A DNA stretch of 64,000 nucleotides from Micavibrio sp. TMED2 (GTDB lineage: Bacteria; Pseudomonadota; Alphaproteobacteria; TMED2). The position numbers and the translations under genes were made by a program. Location: NCBI GenBank assembly GCA_002168225.1, contig NHBH01000001.1, forward strand, positions 1,062,370 to 1,126,369. Direction: 5' to 3'. Below the pieces are notes generated by a model. It saw only the letters and a program-made list of their open reading frames with translations, did not search any database and was not told the DNA's origin. Numbering within the stretch: position 1 is the stretch's first letter; every line of letters starts with the position of its first letter. Positions 49,195-57,536 of the stretch are shown one piece after another.

Positions 49195-50325
49195 ATGACC
49201 GGCAAGAATTCAGGCCCGCAGCCCAAAGACAGCATCATGACCATCAGCGCCTATGTTGGTGGTGAGCATAAGGCGCCATCGGCCAACCGGGTCATCAAGC
49301 TGTCCTCCAATGAAGGACCGTTCGGCCCCAGCCCGAAGGCGAGCGCCGCCTTCGCCGCGCTGGCGGACAAACTGCATATCTATCCCGATGGCGGTGCCCA
49401 TCAGGTGCGTGAGGCAATCGCCGAGACGCAGAACCTGCCGATTGAACAGATCGTCTGCAGCGCCGGTTCGGATGAGCTGATCGCGCTGCTGGTGCTCGCC
49501 TATGCCGGGCCGGGCGATGAGATACTGCACACCGAGCATGGTTTCCTGATGTACGCGATTTCCGCCAAGGCGGTTGGCGCGACGCCGGTTTCTGTACCGG
49601 AAACCAACCGCACGGCGGATGTCGATGCACTGCTGGCGGCGGTAACACCGGCCACCCGTATGGTCTTCATCGCCAATCCGAACAACCCGACCGGCACCTA
49701 TCTGCCCGCGTCAGAGGTGCGTCGCCTGCATGCCGGACTGCCATCCGATGTGATGCTGGTGCTCGACGGGGCCTATGCCGAGTACATGACCGCCAATGAT
49801 TACGAAGACGGTGTCGCGATGGTTCGTGAAGCAGAGAATGTCGTGATGATCCGCACCTTCTCCAAAATTCACGGGCTTGGCGGTATCCGCCTCGGCTGGG
49901 CCTTTGCGCCGCTGGCGATTGCCGATGTGCTGAACCGGGTGCGCGGGCCGTTCAATGTGAATGTGGCGGCGCAGGCGGCTGGTGCTGCCGCTATCCGTGA
50001 TGTCGACTTCATTGCGAAGTCCGTCGCACATAATACCGAATGGCGGCAATGGACCACTGACCAGCTTCGCGCACTTGGTATCCGTGTGGATGACAGCTTT
50101 GGCAATTTCGTGCTGGCCGATTTCGGTGATCATGATCCCGAGCCGCTCCGCCTCGCGCTGAAGGAAGAGGGCATCCTGATCCGTCAGGTGGGCGGTTATG
50201 GCCTGCCCCATTGCATGCGCATCACCATCGGCACCGCCGAGGATATGCGCGAGACGGTTGATGCGATCAAACGGCACCTGCCGGTGATCATACCGCAAGC
50301 CGATACCAGAGTAATGGGCGGATAA
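49195..50325 (+). CDS. hisC: Histidinol-phosphate / aromatic aminotransferase
   Basis: A 376-residue fold-type I PLP aminotransferase. VIKLSSNEGPFGPSPKA, IYPDGGAHQVREAIAE, FIANPNNPTGTYLPA and MIRTFSKIHGLGGIRLGWAF (Schiff-base lysine) are those of HisC. Its place between chorismate mutase and tyrA suggests it also works on prephenate, phenylpyruvate or hydroxyphenylpyruvate, as dual-role HisC proteins do. An internal ATG at 49237 would remove 14 residues. Confidence 0.9.
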   Translation: MTGKNSGPQPKDSIMTISAYVGGEHKAPSANRVIKLSSNEGPFGPSPKASAAFAALADKLHIYPDGGAHQVREAIAETQNLPIEQIVCSAGSDELIALLVLAYAGPGDEILHTEHGFLMYAISAKAVGATPVSVPETNRTADVDALLAAVTPATRMVFIANPNNPTGTYLPASEVRRLHAGLPSDVMLVLDGAYAEYMTANDYEDGVAMVREAENVVMIRTFSKIHGLGGIRLGWAFAPLAIADVLNRVRGPFNVNVAAQAAGAAAIRDVDFIAKSVAHNTEWRQWTTDQLRALGIRVDDSFGNFVLADFGDHDPEPLRLALKEEGILIRQVGGYGLPHCMRITIGTAEDMRETVDAIKRHLPVIIPQADTRVMGG

Positions 50326-50330
50326 TTCCG

Positions 50331-51221
50331 ATGAGTGACACTCCAGTTTTCAATAAGGTCGCCATCCTCGGTATGGGCCTTATCGGCTCCTCCATTGCCC
50401 GTGCGCTGAAGAAGCATGGGCTGGCGGGCAGCATCGTCGGTGGCGATGGCAATCAGGCGGTTTGTGACCGTGCCGTGCAGATCGGTCTGGCCGAGGCCAT
50501 GACAACCGATATGGCGGCAGCAGTTGCCGGGGCCGACCTCGTGGTCATGGCAGTGCCGGTCGGTGCCTGCGGTGCCGTCGCAAGCAGCATGGCGCCGGGA
50601 TTGGCACCCGGTGCAATTGTCACCGATGTCGGGTCGGTGAAGAAAAGCGTCCTCAATGACGTGGCGCAGCACCTGCCGAAGGGTGTGCAGTTCATTCCGG
50701 GCCACCCGCTTGCGGGCACGGAGCATTCCGGCCCCGATGCCGGGTTTGCCGAGCTGTTTGAGGGGCGCTACTGGATATTGACGCCGGAGGATGATGTTGA
50801 TCCGGCTGCAGTTGAGCGCCTGAAAACCATTCTGGTGACCATGGGCGCACAGGTCGAGACCATGACGCCCGAGCATCACGACCGGGTACTGGCGATCACC
50901 TCGCATCTGCCGCATTTGATTGCCTATACCATCGTCGGCACGGCAACTGATCTGGCCGAGGAAACCAAGAACGAGGTGATCCGCTATTCGGCGACCGGTT
51001 TCCGGGACTTCACCCGTATCGCGGCCTCCGATCCGGTCATGTGGCGCGATGTCTTCCTCAACAACCGTGAGGCGGTGCTGGAGATTCTCCAGCGCTTCAC
51101 CGAGGATCTGACAGCGCTGCAACGGGCGATCCGCTGGGGTGAGGGCGATGTGCTGGAGAAGCGCTTCACCGAGACCCGTGCGATCCGTCGCGGCGTCCTC
51201 GATGCCAAGCAGGCGGATTGA
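50331..51221 (+). CDS. tyrA: Prephenate/arogenate dehydrogenase
   Basis: A 296-residue dehydrogenase for tyrosine synthesis. NAD(P) site GMGLIGSSIARALKKHG, then IVTDVGSVKKSVL, GHPLAGTEHSGPDAGFAEL, HHDRVLAITSHLPHLIAY and FRDFTRIAASDPVMWRDVF, all in canonical order and length. It starts five bases after the hisC stop. Substrate preference is not readable, so cyclohexadienyl dehydrogenase is the safe wording. A longer, diverged relative is at 1055-2377. Confidence 0.95.
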   Translation: MSDTPVFNKVAILGMGLIGSSIARALKKHGLAGSIVGGDGNQAVCDRAVQIGLAEAMTTDMAAAVAGADLVVMAVPVGACGAVASSMAPGLAPGAIVTDVGSVKKSVLNDVAQHLPKGVQFIPGHPLAGTEHSGPDAGFAELFEGRYWILTPEDDVDPAAVERLKTILVTMGAQVETMTPEHHDRVLAITSHLPHLIAYTIVGTATDLAEETKNEVIRYSATGFRDFTRIAASDPVMWRDVFLNNREAVLEILQRFTEDLTALQRAIRWGEGDVLEKRFTETRAIRRGVLDAKQAD

Positions 51222-51233
51222 TCAAGCGGTCGC

Positions 51234-52457
51234 TTATCGCGAACTGCCGGCCCAGATCACAGGCGGTACCCGTATCAGTTGGATATTGCCGAACCGGAAC
51301 CAGCGGTCCTGAATGCTGACTTTGGCTTCGAGTACCTCGTTGCCTGCGTCATCTGTGGTGATCATATGGTGCAGCATGGTGCGGAAGAATTCGGCCATCA
51401 GCGGCTTTACCGTGCCTTCGGCAATCAGCCGGTCGAGCAGGATATTGTGCCCGCGCAAGGTCAGATCGAGCGAACCGGCCGGTTGCAGATCGCCATCAAG
51501 AGCACCCTGTCCGGTGCCATAGAGGCTGACATCCCCGATTTCGATGGCGAGGTCGTCGAGTTTTGCCTCCCCACCACCATCACGCCAGAGACCGAGCGCA
51601 TAACTGTGCACACCCATTGGCAGCGGGCCATAGAGGGTGACGGTAAAGGCAAACCGGTTGATCACGTTGCCCAGCGCCTGTCCGGCTCGGCGCTCGAGTT
51701 CGGCCAGACGTGGATCGTCTTCGGCCAAATTGGGCGCGATATTGTGCAGACTGGCCTCGATAGTCAGGGCCGGATCTCCGGCTTTCACCGCAGGCCAGAC
51801 CGGCGAGAGCAGTGCCATGTCGATGGTATCAATGGTGATGCTGCCAACCGGACCGGAGAAATCGGGCGCTGCAGGATCAGGTTGTTGATCCAGATTGATG
51901 GTGCCGTCATCGCCCGTGCCATCCGATCCTGCCACCCGTGGCGGATCGCCGAGGCTGACCACCACATCATGCAGGCTGATATGCGGGTCACGCGGGCCGG
52001 TATCGGCAAGGGTAAAGTAACCATCGGCGCGGGCCGCCTGTACCGTCACATAACCGACCGGAAACTCGCTGTTATTGGATGGAACCGGCAAGCGCAGGCG
52101 GATATTGCCCTCAACCTGCCATCTGAAATTCCGGTATTCAGGCAGGCCAAAACCGACCCGTCCTACATCCGCCGACAGCCGTGCGCCGGTTTCCGGGTTG
52201 GTAATTTCCGGTTGCTCCAGCGTCAGGTACCAGTTGAAGGGATAGCCGCTGATCCGGCGTGATCCGGCGCGCAACTGCTGGCTGACCTCCTGATCCGCAT
52301 CAAGGAAGAAGTTGTCAGCCTGTTGCTCGAGAAAATTGGCATAGGCGAACCAGAAGGCAGTCCAGCCCAGCACCAGAATGGTGGCGGCAATCAGGCCGCG
52401 TCTGAGCCAGCGTCGGGGTTTTCTAATTTCTGTTTCCGGGGGCGTGGTTTGATCCAA
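51234..52457 (-). CDS. DUF2125 family envelope protein
   Basis: A 407-residue protein of DUF2125, function unknown. An N-terminal basic stretch and one TM helix (GLIAATILVLGWTAFWFAYA) are followed by a large beta-rich periplasmic domain, with RRISGYPFNWYLTLEQPEI the most recognisable family segment. The domain architecture resembles AsmA-like proteins that bridge the periplasm, but this is only a resemblance. The start would be TTG at 52457; no ATG fits. It converges with tyrA. Confidence 0.82.
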   Translation of the reverse strand: MDQTTPPETEIRKPRRWLRRGLIAATILVLGWTAFWFAYANFLEQQADNFFLDADQEVSQQLRAGSRRISGYPFNWYLTLEQPEITNPETGARLSADVGRVGFGLPEYRNFRWQVEGNIRLRLPVPSNNSEFPVGYVTVQAARADGYFTLADTGPRDPHISLHDVVVSLGDPPRVAGSDGTGDDGTINLDQQPDPAAPDFSGPVGSITIDTIDMALLSPVWPAVKAGDPALTIEASLHNIAPNLAEDDPRLAELERRAGQALGNVINRFAFTVTLYGPLPMGVHSYALGLWRDGGGEAKLDDLAIEIGDVSLYGTGQGALDGDLQPAGSLDLTLRGHNILLDRLIAEGTVKPLMAEFFRTMLHHMITTDDAGNEVLEAKVSIQDRWFRFGNIQLIRVPPVIWAGSSR

Positions 52458-52597
52458 CAGAACCTGTCCTGATGTGTTATCCTGATTGTCCGGGCCAGCT
52501 TAACCCATTGACGGGATATAGCTTAAATGGGACGGCAACCGCCATTTCCCAGGTCTTTTATCAGTAACAGCATATCCGATCCACATCACCAGAGATT

Positions 52598-53239
52598 ATG
52601 GTTCTAGAACGCAGAGTTGATGATCCCTTTGACCGGCATTTCAGGCCGGGTGAAGCGCTGGAATGGCTGCGCAGCCACGGCTTGGCACCAGAAAACGAGG
52701 ATACGCCACCTTATCGACCGATCTGGGTTTTCGGTTACGGCTCCCTGATGTGGAACCCCGGTATCCGGCATGACCATGCGGAAATGGTGTTGTTGCGTGG
52801 CTATCATCGCCGGTTCTGTGTGCTCTCGCACCGCTATCGTGGCACGCCGGAACGGCCGGGACTGGTGCTGGGTCTGGATCGGGGCGGTGCCTGCTGGGGC
52901 ATGGCGTTCCGTATTCCGGCCGAGCATGTGGCCGAATGCGCCGAATACCTCTGGTACCGCGAGATGATCAGCGAGGTTTACAAGCCGACACTGATTTCGC
53001 TCAACCTGCGTGACGGACCGCAACGGGCAGTGACGTTCCGGGTGCGTCGGGATCATCACCAGTATTATCCGGGTCATGATCTGGATGAGGTTGCGGATAT
53101 TATTGCCCGTTCGGTCGGTCCGCGCGGGGCCAATGTGGAATATCTCGATCAGACCGTTTGCCATCTGCGGCAGATGAAAATCCGTGACCCGCAGCTTGAA
53201 ACCCTCTGGCATTCGGTGCAGGGCATACGCTCAGGCTGA
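52598..53239 (+). CDS. ChaC-like gamma-glutamylcyclotransferase
   Basis: A 213-residue protein with the BtrG/cyclotransferase signature WVFGYGSLMWNPG, followed by YHRRFCVLSHRYRGTPERPG and the catalytic-region EYLWYREMISEVYKP. The ChaC branch cuts glutathione into 5-oxoproline and Cys-Gly. The ATG at 52598 follows AGAG. Its 3' end overlaps the converging plsC gene by nine bases. Confidence 0.92.
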   Translation: MVLERRVDDPFDRHFRPGEALEWLRSHGLAPENEDTPPYRPIWVFGYGSLMWNPGIRHDHAEMVLLRGYHRRFCVLSHRYRGTPERPGLVLGLDRGGACWGMAFRIPAEHVAECAEYLWYREMISEVYKPTLISLNLRDGPQRAVTFRVRRDHHQYYPGHDLDEVADIIARSVGPRGANVEYLDQTVCHLRQMKIRDPQLETLWHSVQGIRSG

Positions 53240-53998
53240 TTTTTGGCGGCGTTTGCCGGTCGTTGGTGCTTGCGGCATTGGCTTGATGCCATCCTGCTCA
53301 AGCATCCGGTCGCTCTCATCCTCGATCATGGATTGCAACTGGGTCATCAGGGCACTGCCAGACAGGCCGGGTTCGATCGGCGGCATCATGCGTACGGTAA
53401 TCGTGCCCCGCTTTTTGAATAGCCCCATCTTGGTCGTATAGACCCCGGAATTCAGGGCGATGGGTACCACCGGCACATTCAGGTGCTCATAAAGCTTGGC
53501 AATACCGTATTTGTAGTCGCGTTTGACGCCGGGCGGGGTGCGGGTGCCTTGCGGGAAGATCACGATGTCACGGCCAGCGGCAATCCGGTCGGCGGCATGG
53601 GCGAGCATGGCGGGTACAGCTTCACTGCCCTTGCTGCGGTCGATGGGGATCATATCGGTACCTGACGCATACCAGCCCCAGAGCGGGATGCGGAACAGCT
53701 CAGCCTTCATGATGATGGCGGGACGGCGGAACCATACCGGCAGACGCATGGTTTCCCAGCCGCTCTGATGCTGCAGGGCGATCAGGCATGGCTGATCCGG
53801 CAGGTTTTCCCAACCCTCAATGCTGCCATTCAGGCCGAACAGTGGCTCCAGCCGGTCATGCAATCCGAAATAATACTTGGCCAGAAACCGCAACAGCCGA
53901 TCAGATGGCAGCATCAGTGCTGGCAGATAGGCAATGCACAGAATGCCGGTCATGGCGATATAGATCACGCCGTGGATATAGGTCAGCAACCGGTTCAT
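53231..53998 (-). CDS. plsC: 1-acyl-sn-glycerol-3-phosphate acyltransferase
   Basis: A 255-residue membrane acyltransferase making phosphatidic acid. The catalytic motif is HQSGWET, the H-x4-E variant seen in many alphaproteobacterial PlsC proteins in place of H-x4-D, and IFPQGTRTPPG is the lysophosphatidate-binding motif (EGTR in E. coli). Two hydrophobic N-terminal segments anchor it. It is the last gene of ftsE-ftsX-YdcF-plsC. Confidence 0.94.
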   Translation of the reverse strand: MNRLLTYIHGVIYIAMTGILCIAYLPALMLPSDRLLRFLAKYYFGLHDRLEPLFGLNGSIEGWENLPDQPCLIALQHQSGWETMRLPVWFRRPAIIMKAELFRIPLWGWYASGTDMIPIDRSKGSEAVPAMLAHAADRIAAGRDIVIFPQGTRTPPGVKRDYKYGIAKLYEHLNVPVVPIALNSGVYTTKMGLFKKRGTITVRMMPPIEPGLSGSALMTQLQSMIEDESDRMLEQDGIKPMPQAPTTGKRRQKSA

Positions 53999-54046
53999 CA
54001 GATTTCCAGAAAGCTCATAACAGGACAGCTCATAACGGGGCAGGTG

Positions 54047-54664
54047 TCAGCGTGACAGCCGGTATAGGGCGTAACGCAGGCTGGTCACCAGATATTTCGT
54101 GTATTCGCGGGCATAGAGTTTCAGGCTTTGCCCGTTGTGCCACCAGCCGTCATGGACCAGATCTTCCGGTTCAATCGGGTGCGGGATGATGGTTGCCTCG
54201 GGTGCCGCCATGCGGAATTCCAGCATGCTGCGCTTGATATGATAGTTCGAGGTGACGAGCCGCACGGAGCTGTATCCCTGCTGTTCGAGCCAGCGGGCGG
54301 TTTCCATGGCATTGGCCACCGTATCGGCGGCGTTGTAGTCAAGCTCGATACAGCATTCGAGAGCATCCGGCGCATTGCGGGCGAGGCCAAGCAGTTCCTT
54401 GACCTCGACACCCTGATAAACGCCGGTGACAAAGAGTTTTCGTGCCTTGCCATCGCGCAGCAGGTCAATGCCGTTCTGCAACCGGTTGGAACCACCAGTC
54501 AGGACCACAATGGCGTCTGTCTGCTCGATTTCGGCGTTATCCGGAATGTCCTCGGGCATGGTTTCGGCAAAATGGATCAGCCCGCCGATCCATGCGATTA
54601 CAGCAATCAACAGGGCGCTGGTGACGATTGTCAGTCGCAGTTTCGGGGTAAGCTTGAACGTCAT
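54047..54664 (-). CDS. YdcF-like (DUF218) membrane protein
   Basis: A 205-residue protein with an N-terminal TM helix (LRLTIVTSALLIAVIAWIGG) and a DUF218/YdcF domain: DAIVVLTGGSNRLQNGIDLL, ARKLFVTGVYQG, ELDYNAADTVANAMETARW and VRLVTSNYHIKRSMLEFR. The domain is related to ElyC/SanA proteins of envelope precursor metabolism. Its place between ftsX and plsC is widely conserved in the class and suggests a cell-envelope function; the reaction is unknown. Confidence 0.9.
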   Translation of the reverse strand: MTFKLTPKLRLTIVTSALLIAVIAWIGGLIHFAETMPEDIPDNAEIEQTDAIVVLTGGSNRLQNGIDLLRDGKARKLFVTGVYQGVEVKELLGLARNAPDALECCIELDYNAADTVANAMETARWLEQQGYSSVRLVTSNYHIKRSMLEFRMAAPEATIIPHPIEPEDLVHDGWWHNGQSLKLYAREYTKYLVTSLRYALYRLSR

Positions 54665-54665
54665 A

Positions 54666-55607
54666 TCAGGCGTTGCGTGATAGTTCGCGGATAACGGTCA
54701 GGCGGGCGGTAATCACCGCCAGCAGTACCAGAAAGGCCGGGAACAGCAGAACACCAAGCACGACCGACCAGTCAAGGCTGAGCCGGGGCAGGAAGCTCGG
54801 CCAGCCCTCGCCCATGACGGCGATGGTCAGCAACAGGCAGACAATCGCTGCAATCAGCCCGGCAGCAGCGCCGATACCGCCGCGCTTGAAGATATGCCAC
54901 TCGATTTCCCGTGAAATATCCCGGTCCGCTGCCCCGATCAGGTGCAGCAGGCTGACCAGTCGCATATGGCTCGACAGGGCTGCACGGGCGCTGAAGGCAC
55001 AGAGCAGTAGACTGGCGAGAAATACCGCACTCAGGATCGCATAGGCAAAAGCCTCGGCGATTTGCGCCGGGCGCAGCAGGTCATCGACCAGTGGTGCCTG
55101 ATCAACCACCCGCAGCCCCTCGATATCGCCGGACAATACCGCTTCAAGGGCTGCCGGTTTGATCGACGGGGTTTCCGGATCAAGACTGACCTCGATCAGG
55201 ATCGGCAGTTGCAGGCTTTCCAGCAGGCTCGGGTCTTCCAACCATGGTTCCAGTGCCCGCAACTGTTCCTCAATCGGCAGAGCAACCGCCTCGGTGACAC
55301 CGGCGATGGCGTCGAGGGCATCAAGTGCCCGGTCGAGCCTGCCATCCTCATCGGCGGCAATCCCGGCGATGGGGTCAAGCTCAACGGTCAGATTGGCGGC
55401 GAGGCTGGATTCCCAGCGATCAGACAGCCCGGCGAGGGCGATGACCGCGGCCAGCGCGAGACAGCCTAGATAACCCATCAGGCCAATAATCCACGGCATG
55501 AAGCGCGAACCCGGTGTCGCGCCAAGCGGGATCAGGCCACGGTCGGCACGCAACAGGCGCAGTTGGGCACGGGCGCGCTTCAGGTAGAGTTTGGTGCGCT
55601 TGGGCAT
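54666..55607 (-). CDS. ftsX: Cell-division protein FtsX
   Basis: A 313-residue permease-like partner of FtsE. The first ~40 residues are basic and cytoplasmic; one TM (LMGYLGCLALAAVIALAGLS) leads to a large periplasmic loop (about 65-185), and three more TM segments follow (ILSAVFLASLLLCAFSARAA, AAAGLIAAIVCLLLTIAVMG, LGVLLFPAFLVLLAVITARL). In known systems FtsEX switches on peptidoglycan hydrolases at the septum. It starts at the ftsE stop, one base overlapping. Confidence 0.93.
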   Translation of the reverse strand: MPKRTKLYLKRARAQLRLLRADRGLIPLGATPGSRFMPWIIGLMGYLGCLALAAVIALAGLSDRWESSLAANLTVELDPIAGIAADEDGRLDRALDALDAIAGVTEAVALPIEEQLRALEPWLEDPSLLESLQLPILIEVSLDPETPSIKPAALEAVLSGDIEGLRVVDQAPLVDDLLRPAQIAEAFAYAILSAVFLASLLLCAFSARAALSSHMRLVSLLHLIGAADRDISREIEWHIFKRGGIGAAAGLIAAIVCLLLTIAVMGEGWPSFLPRLSLDWSVVLGVLLFPAFLVLLAVITARLTVIRELSRNA

Positions 55608-56506
55608 TACGGCTCGTTCCAGTCGAATTGGTTTTCCATCTCGCCATGATGAATCTGGTGCAGCTCATGGCGGGCGTCGCGCGGTTTGATGGCTTCCGGA
55701 TTGACGGCTTTTCGGCCCAGCTCCATGGCGCTCAACACGGTCTTTTCGACCTGATCCCAGGCCATGGTCATGTGCGAGCGGTCCTCGACATAACCCTCGC
55801 CACTATACTTCAGCTGGCCATGTTTCAGGATTAGTGACGGGTGCGGGAACGAGGCGCGCAGGCTGTCATTATGGGTGGCCAGAATGATGGTGGTGCCGAG
55901 GCGGTTGAGTTCCTCGAACAGGCGCATCAGCCGCTCGGCGATCCGGTCATCCACATTACCCGTTGGCTCGTCCGCGATCAGCAGGGCCGGGCGGTTGATG
56001 ACGGCACGGGCGATGGCGAGGCGCTGTTGCTCACCGCCGGACAGGGCGGGCGGGAACTGGTCAACCACATCGCCGAGACCGACCCATGACAGCAACTCAA
56101 GCACATGCTCGCGCAGTTCGGCGCGGGGGCGACCCTCAAGCCGCAGGGGCAGGGCGGCATTGTCGAAGACGCTCAGGTGGTCAACCAGTCGGAAGTCCTG
56201 AAACACAATCCCGATACGACGGCGAATCAGAGGCAGGTTTTTGCGTGAAAACCGGGTCACATCCTGACCGAACAGCCGGATCGACCCCCGACTTGGCCGT
56301 ACACCCATATAGATCAGCCGCAGCAGGGAAGATTTTCCCGCTCCGGTTGCACCGGTAATATAATGGAAGGAACCGGCTGGCAGACTGAAATTCAGATCGC
56401 TCAAAACCTCAGGGTTTCGGCCATATCGCAGGCCAACACCCTCGAACCTGACCAGTGGTTCGATCTCCTCTTCCATCATGTGTTGGGGGGGCAAATCAGG
56501 GGTCAT
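55607..56506 (-). CDS. ftsE: Cell-division ATP-binding protein FtsE
   Basis: A 299-residue ABC ATPase. VRFEGVGLRYGRNPEVLSDL starts the fold; Walker A is TGATGAGKSSLLRLIYMG, the signature ALSGGEQQRLAIARA, and Walker B LLIADEPTGNVDD. It is about 75 residues longer than E. coli FtsE, with ~15 extra at the N-terminus and a C-terminal tail of ~60 residues after the ABC fold that has no motif I know. Internal ATGs at residues 10 and 11 are possible starts. Confidence 0.95.
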   Translation of the reverse strand: MTPDLPPQHMMEEEIEPLVRFEGVGLRYGRNPEVLSDLNFSLPAGSFHYITGATGAGKSSLLRLIYMGVRPSRGSIRLFGQDVTRFSRKNLPLIRRRIGIVFQDFRLVDHLSVFDNAALPLRLEGRPRAELREHVLELLSWVGLGDVVDQFPPALSGGEQQRLAIARAVINRPALLIADEPTGNVDDRIAERLMRLFEELNRLGTTIILATHNDSLRASFPHPSLILKHGQLKYSGEGYVEDRSHMTMAWDQVEKTVLSAMELGRKAVNPEAIKPRDARHELHQIHHGEMENQFDWNEP

Positions 56507-56651
56507 GGTCTGTGGGTAACCGGTGTCGGTATCAATCGGCGTGCTATTAGTGGCTGCGGACGATGCGGCCTATTCATGCTATGACATTTAGCACGGTGAA
56601 AGACCATGCGTTAGTCCCTAAACAAATAGAATATGTGACTGAGCCTAAATT

Positions 56652-57524
56652 ATGATTGTTGCCTGCCCCGCCTGTAATACGCGCTACGAACTCCCGCCAT
56701 CCAGTATCTCTGGTGAGGGGCGTCAGGTGCGTTGTGCGCGCTGTGGCAACCAGTGGTTCCTCGCCAAGCCCGAGGCCGCTGCGCCGACACCGAAGGCACC
56801 GCAGGAAGATGTGACCGGGGCCGAACAGGAAGTCGCCGTCGCCGAGAGCGATGACGAGGTTCTGGTCGAGGAAGAGACCGAAGTAGAGGTCGAAATCGAG
56901 ACCGAGGTGGAAGTCGAGGAAGAGACCGAAGCCGATACCCCCGCCGAACCCGAGGAAGAACAGGAAGATCCGTGGGAGCGCCGCCGTCGCCGTGCCGCTG
57001 CTGCCGATGACCTGCCGGGCACGATCAAGGCCCGCCCGGATATGCCGGATATGGCCGCTGCCCAGTCGAGCGGCGTGAAAAAGGCCGTGGGCTGGCTCTG
57101 TGTTGCTGCCCTGATTGCCGGAACCGGTTTTGTCGGTCACTTCTATCGTGAGAGCATAATTGAGGCCCTGCCACAATCACAGGTTGTATATGAAGCGCTC
57201 GGCTATAATTTCGCCGGACCGCTTGAGGGGCTGGAACTGCCCGAGGTGACCTCAACCCGCAGCCTTGAGAATGGCTCTACCGTTCTGGTGGTCGAGGGCA
57301 AGGTTGCCAATACCAGCGATCAGAACAAGCGCCTGCCGACCCTGCGGGCGGAATTGCTCGATGCTGACGATCAGGTAATTTCCAACTGGACCTTTACCCT
57401 TGATCTCGGCGTGGTTGCTGCCGGGGCCGAGGTGCCGTTTACGGAAGTGCTGATCGATCCCGATCCGCGTGCCGTGCGGGTTGAGGTGTCACTGGTTGAC
57501 AGTGCCGCCGCTGCTGGAAATTAA
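56652..57524 (+). CDS. Zinc-ribbon (MJ0042-type) membrane protein with an acidic linker
   Basis: A 290-residue protein. Residues 1-40 form an MJ0042-type zinc ribbon, CPACNTRYELP and CARCGNQWF. A linker (about 60-105) is built from repeated Glu/Val/Thr units such as EEETEVEVEIETEVEV. Then come a basic RRRRRAAAADD patch, one TM helix (AVGWLCVAALIAGTGFVGHF, about 142-161), and a DUF3426-like extracytoplasmic domain (TVLVVEGKVANTSDQNK). It diverges from ftsE by about 145 bases. Such proteins are predicted regulators or envelope proteins; the role is unknown. Confidence 0.85.
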   Translation: MIVACPACNTRYELPPSSISGEGRQVRCARCGNQWFLAKPEAAAPTPKAPQEDVTGAEQEVAVAESDDEVLVEEETEVEVEIETEVEVEEETEADTPAEPEEEQEDPWERRRRRAAAADDLPGTIKARPDMPDMAAAQSSGVKKAVGWLCVAALIAGTGFVGHFYRESIIEALPQSQVVYEALGYNFAGPLEGLELPEVTSTRSLENGSTVLVVEGKVANTSDQNKRLPTLRAELLDADDQVISNWTFTLDLGVVAAGAEVPFTEVLIDPDPRAVRVEVSLVDSAAAAGN

Positions 57525-57536
57525 GCCCCAGAGATA

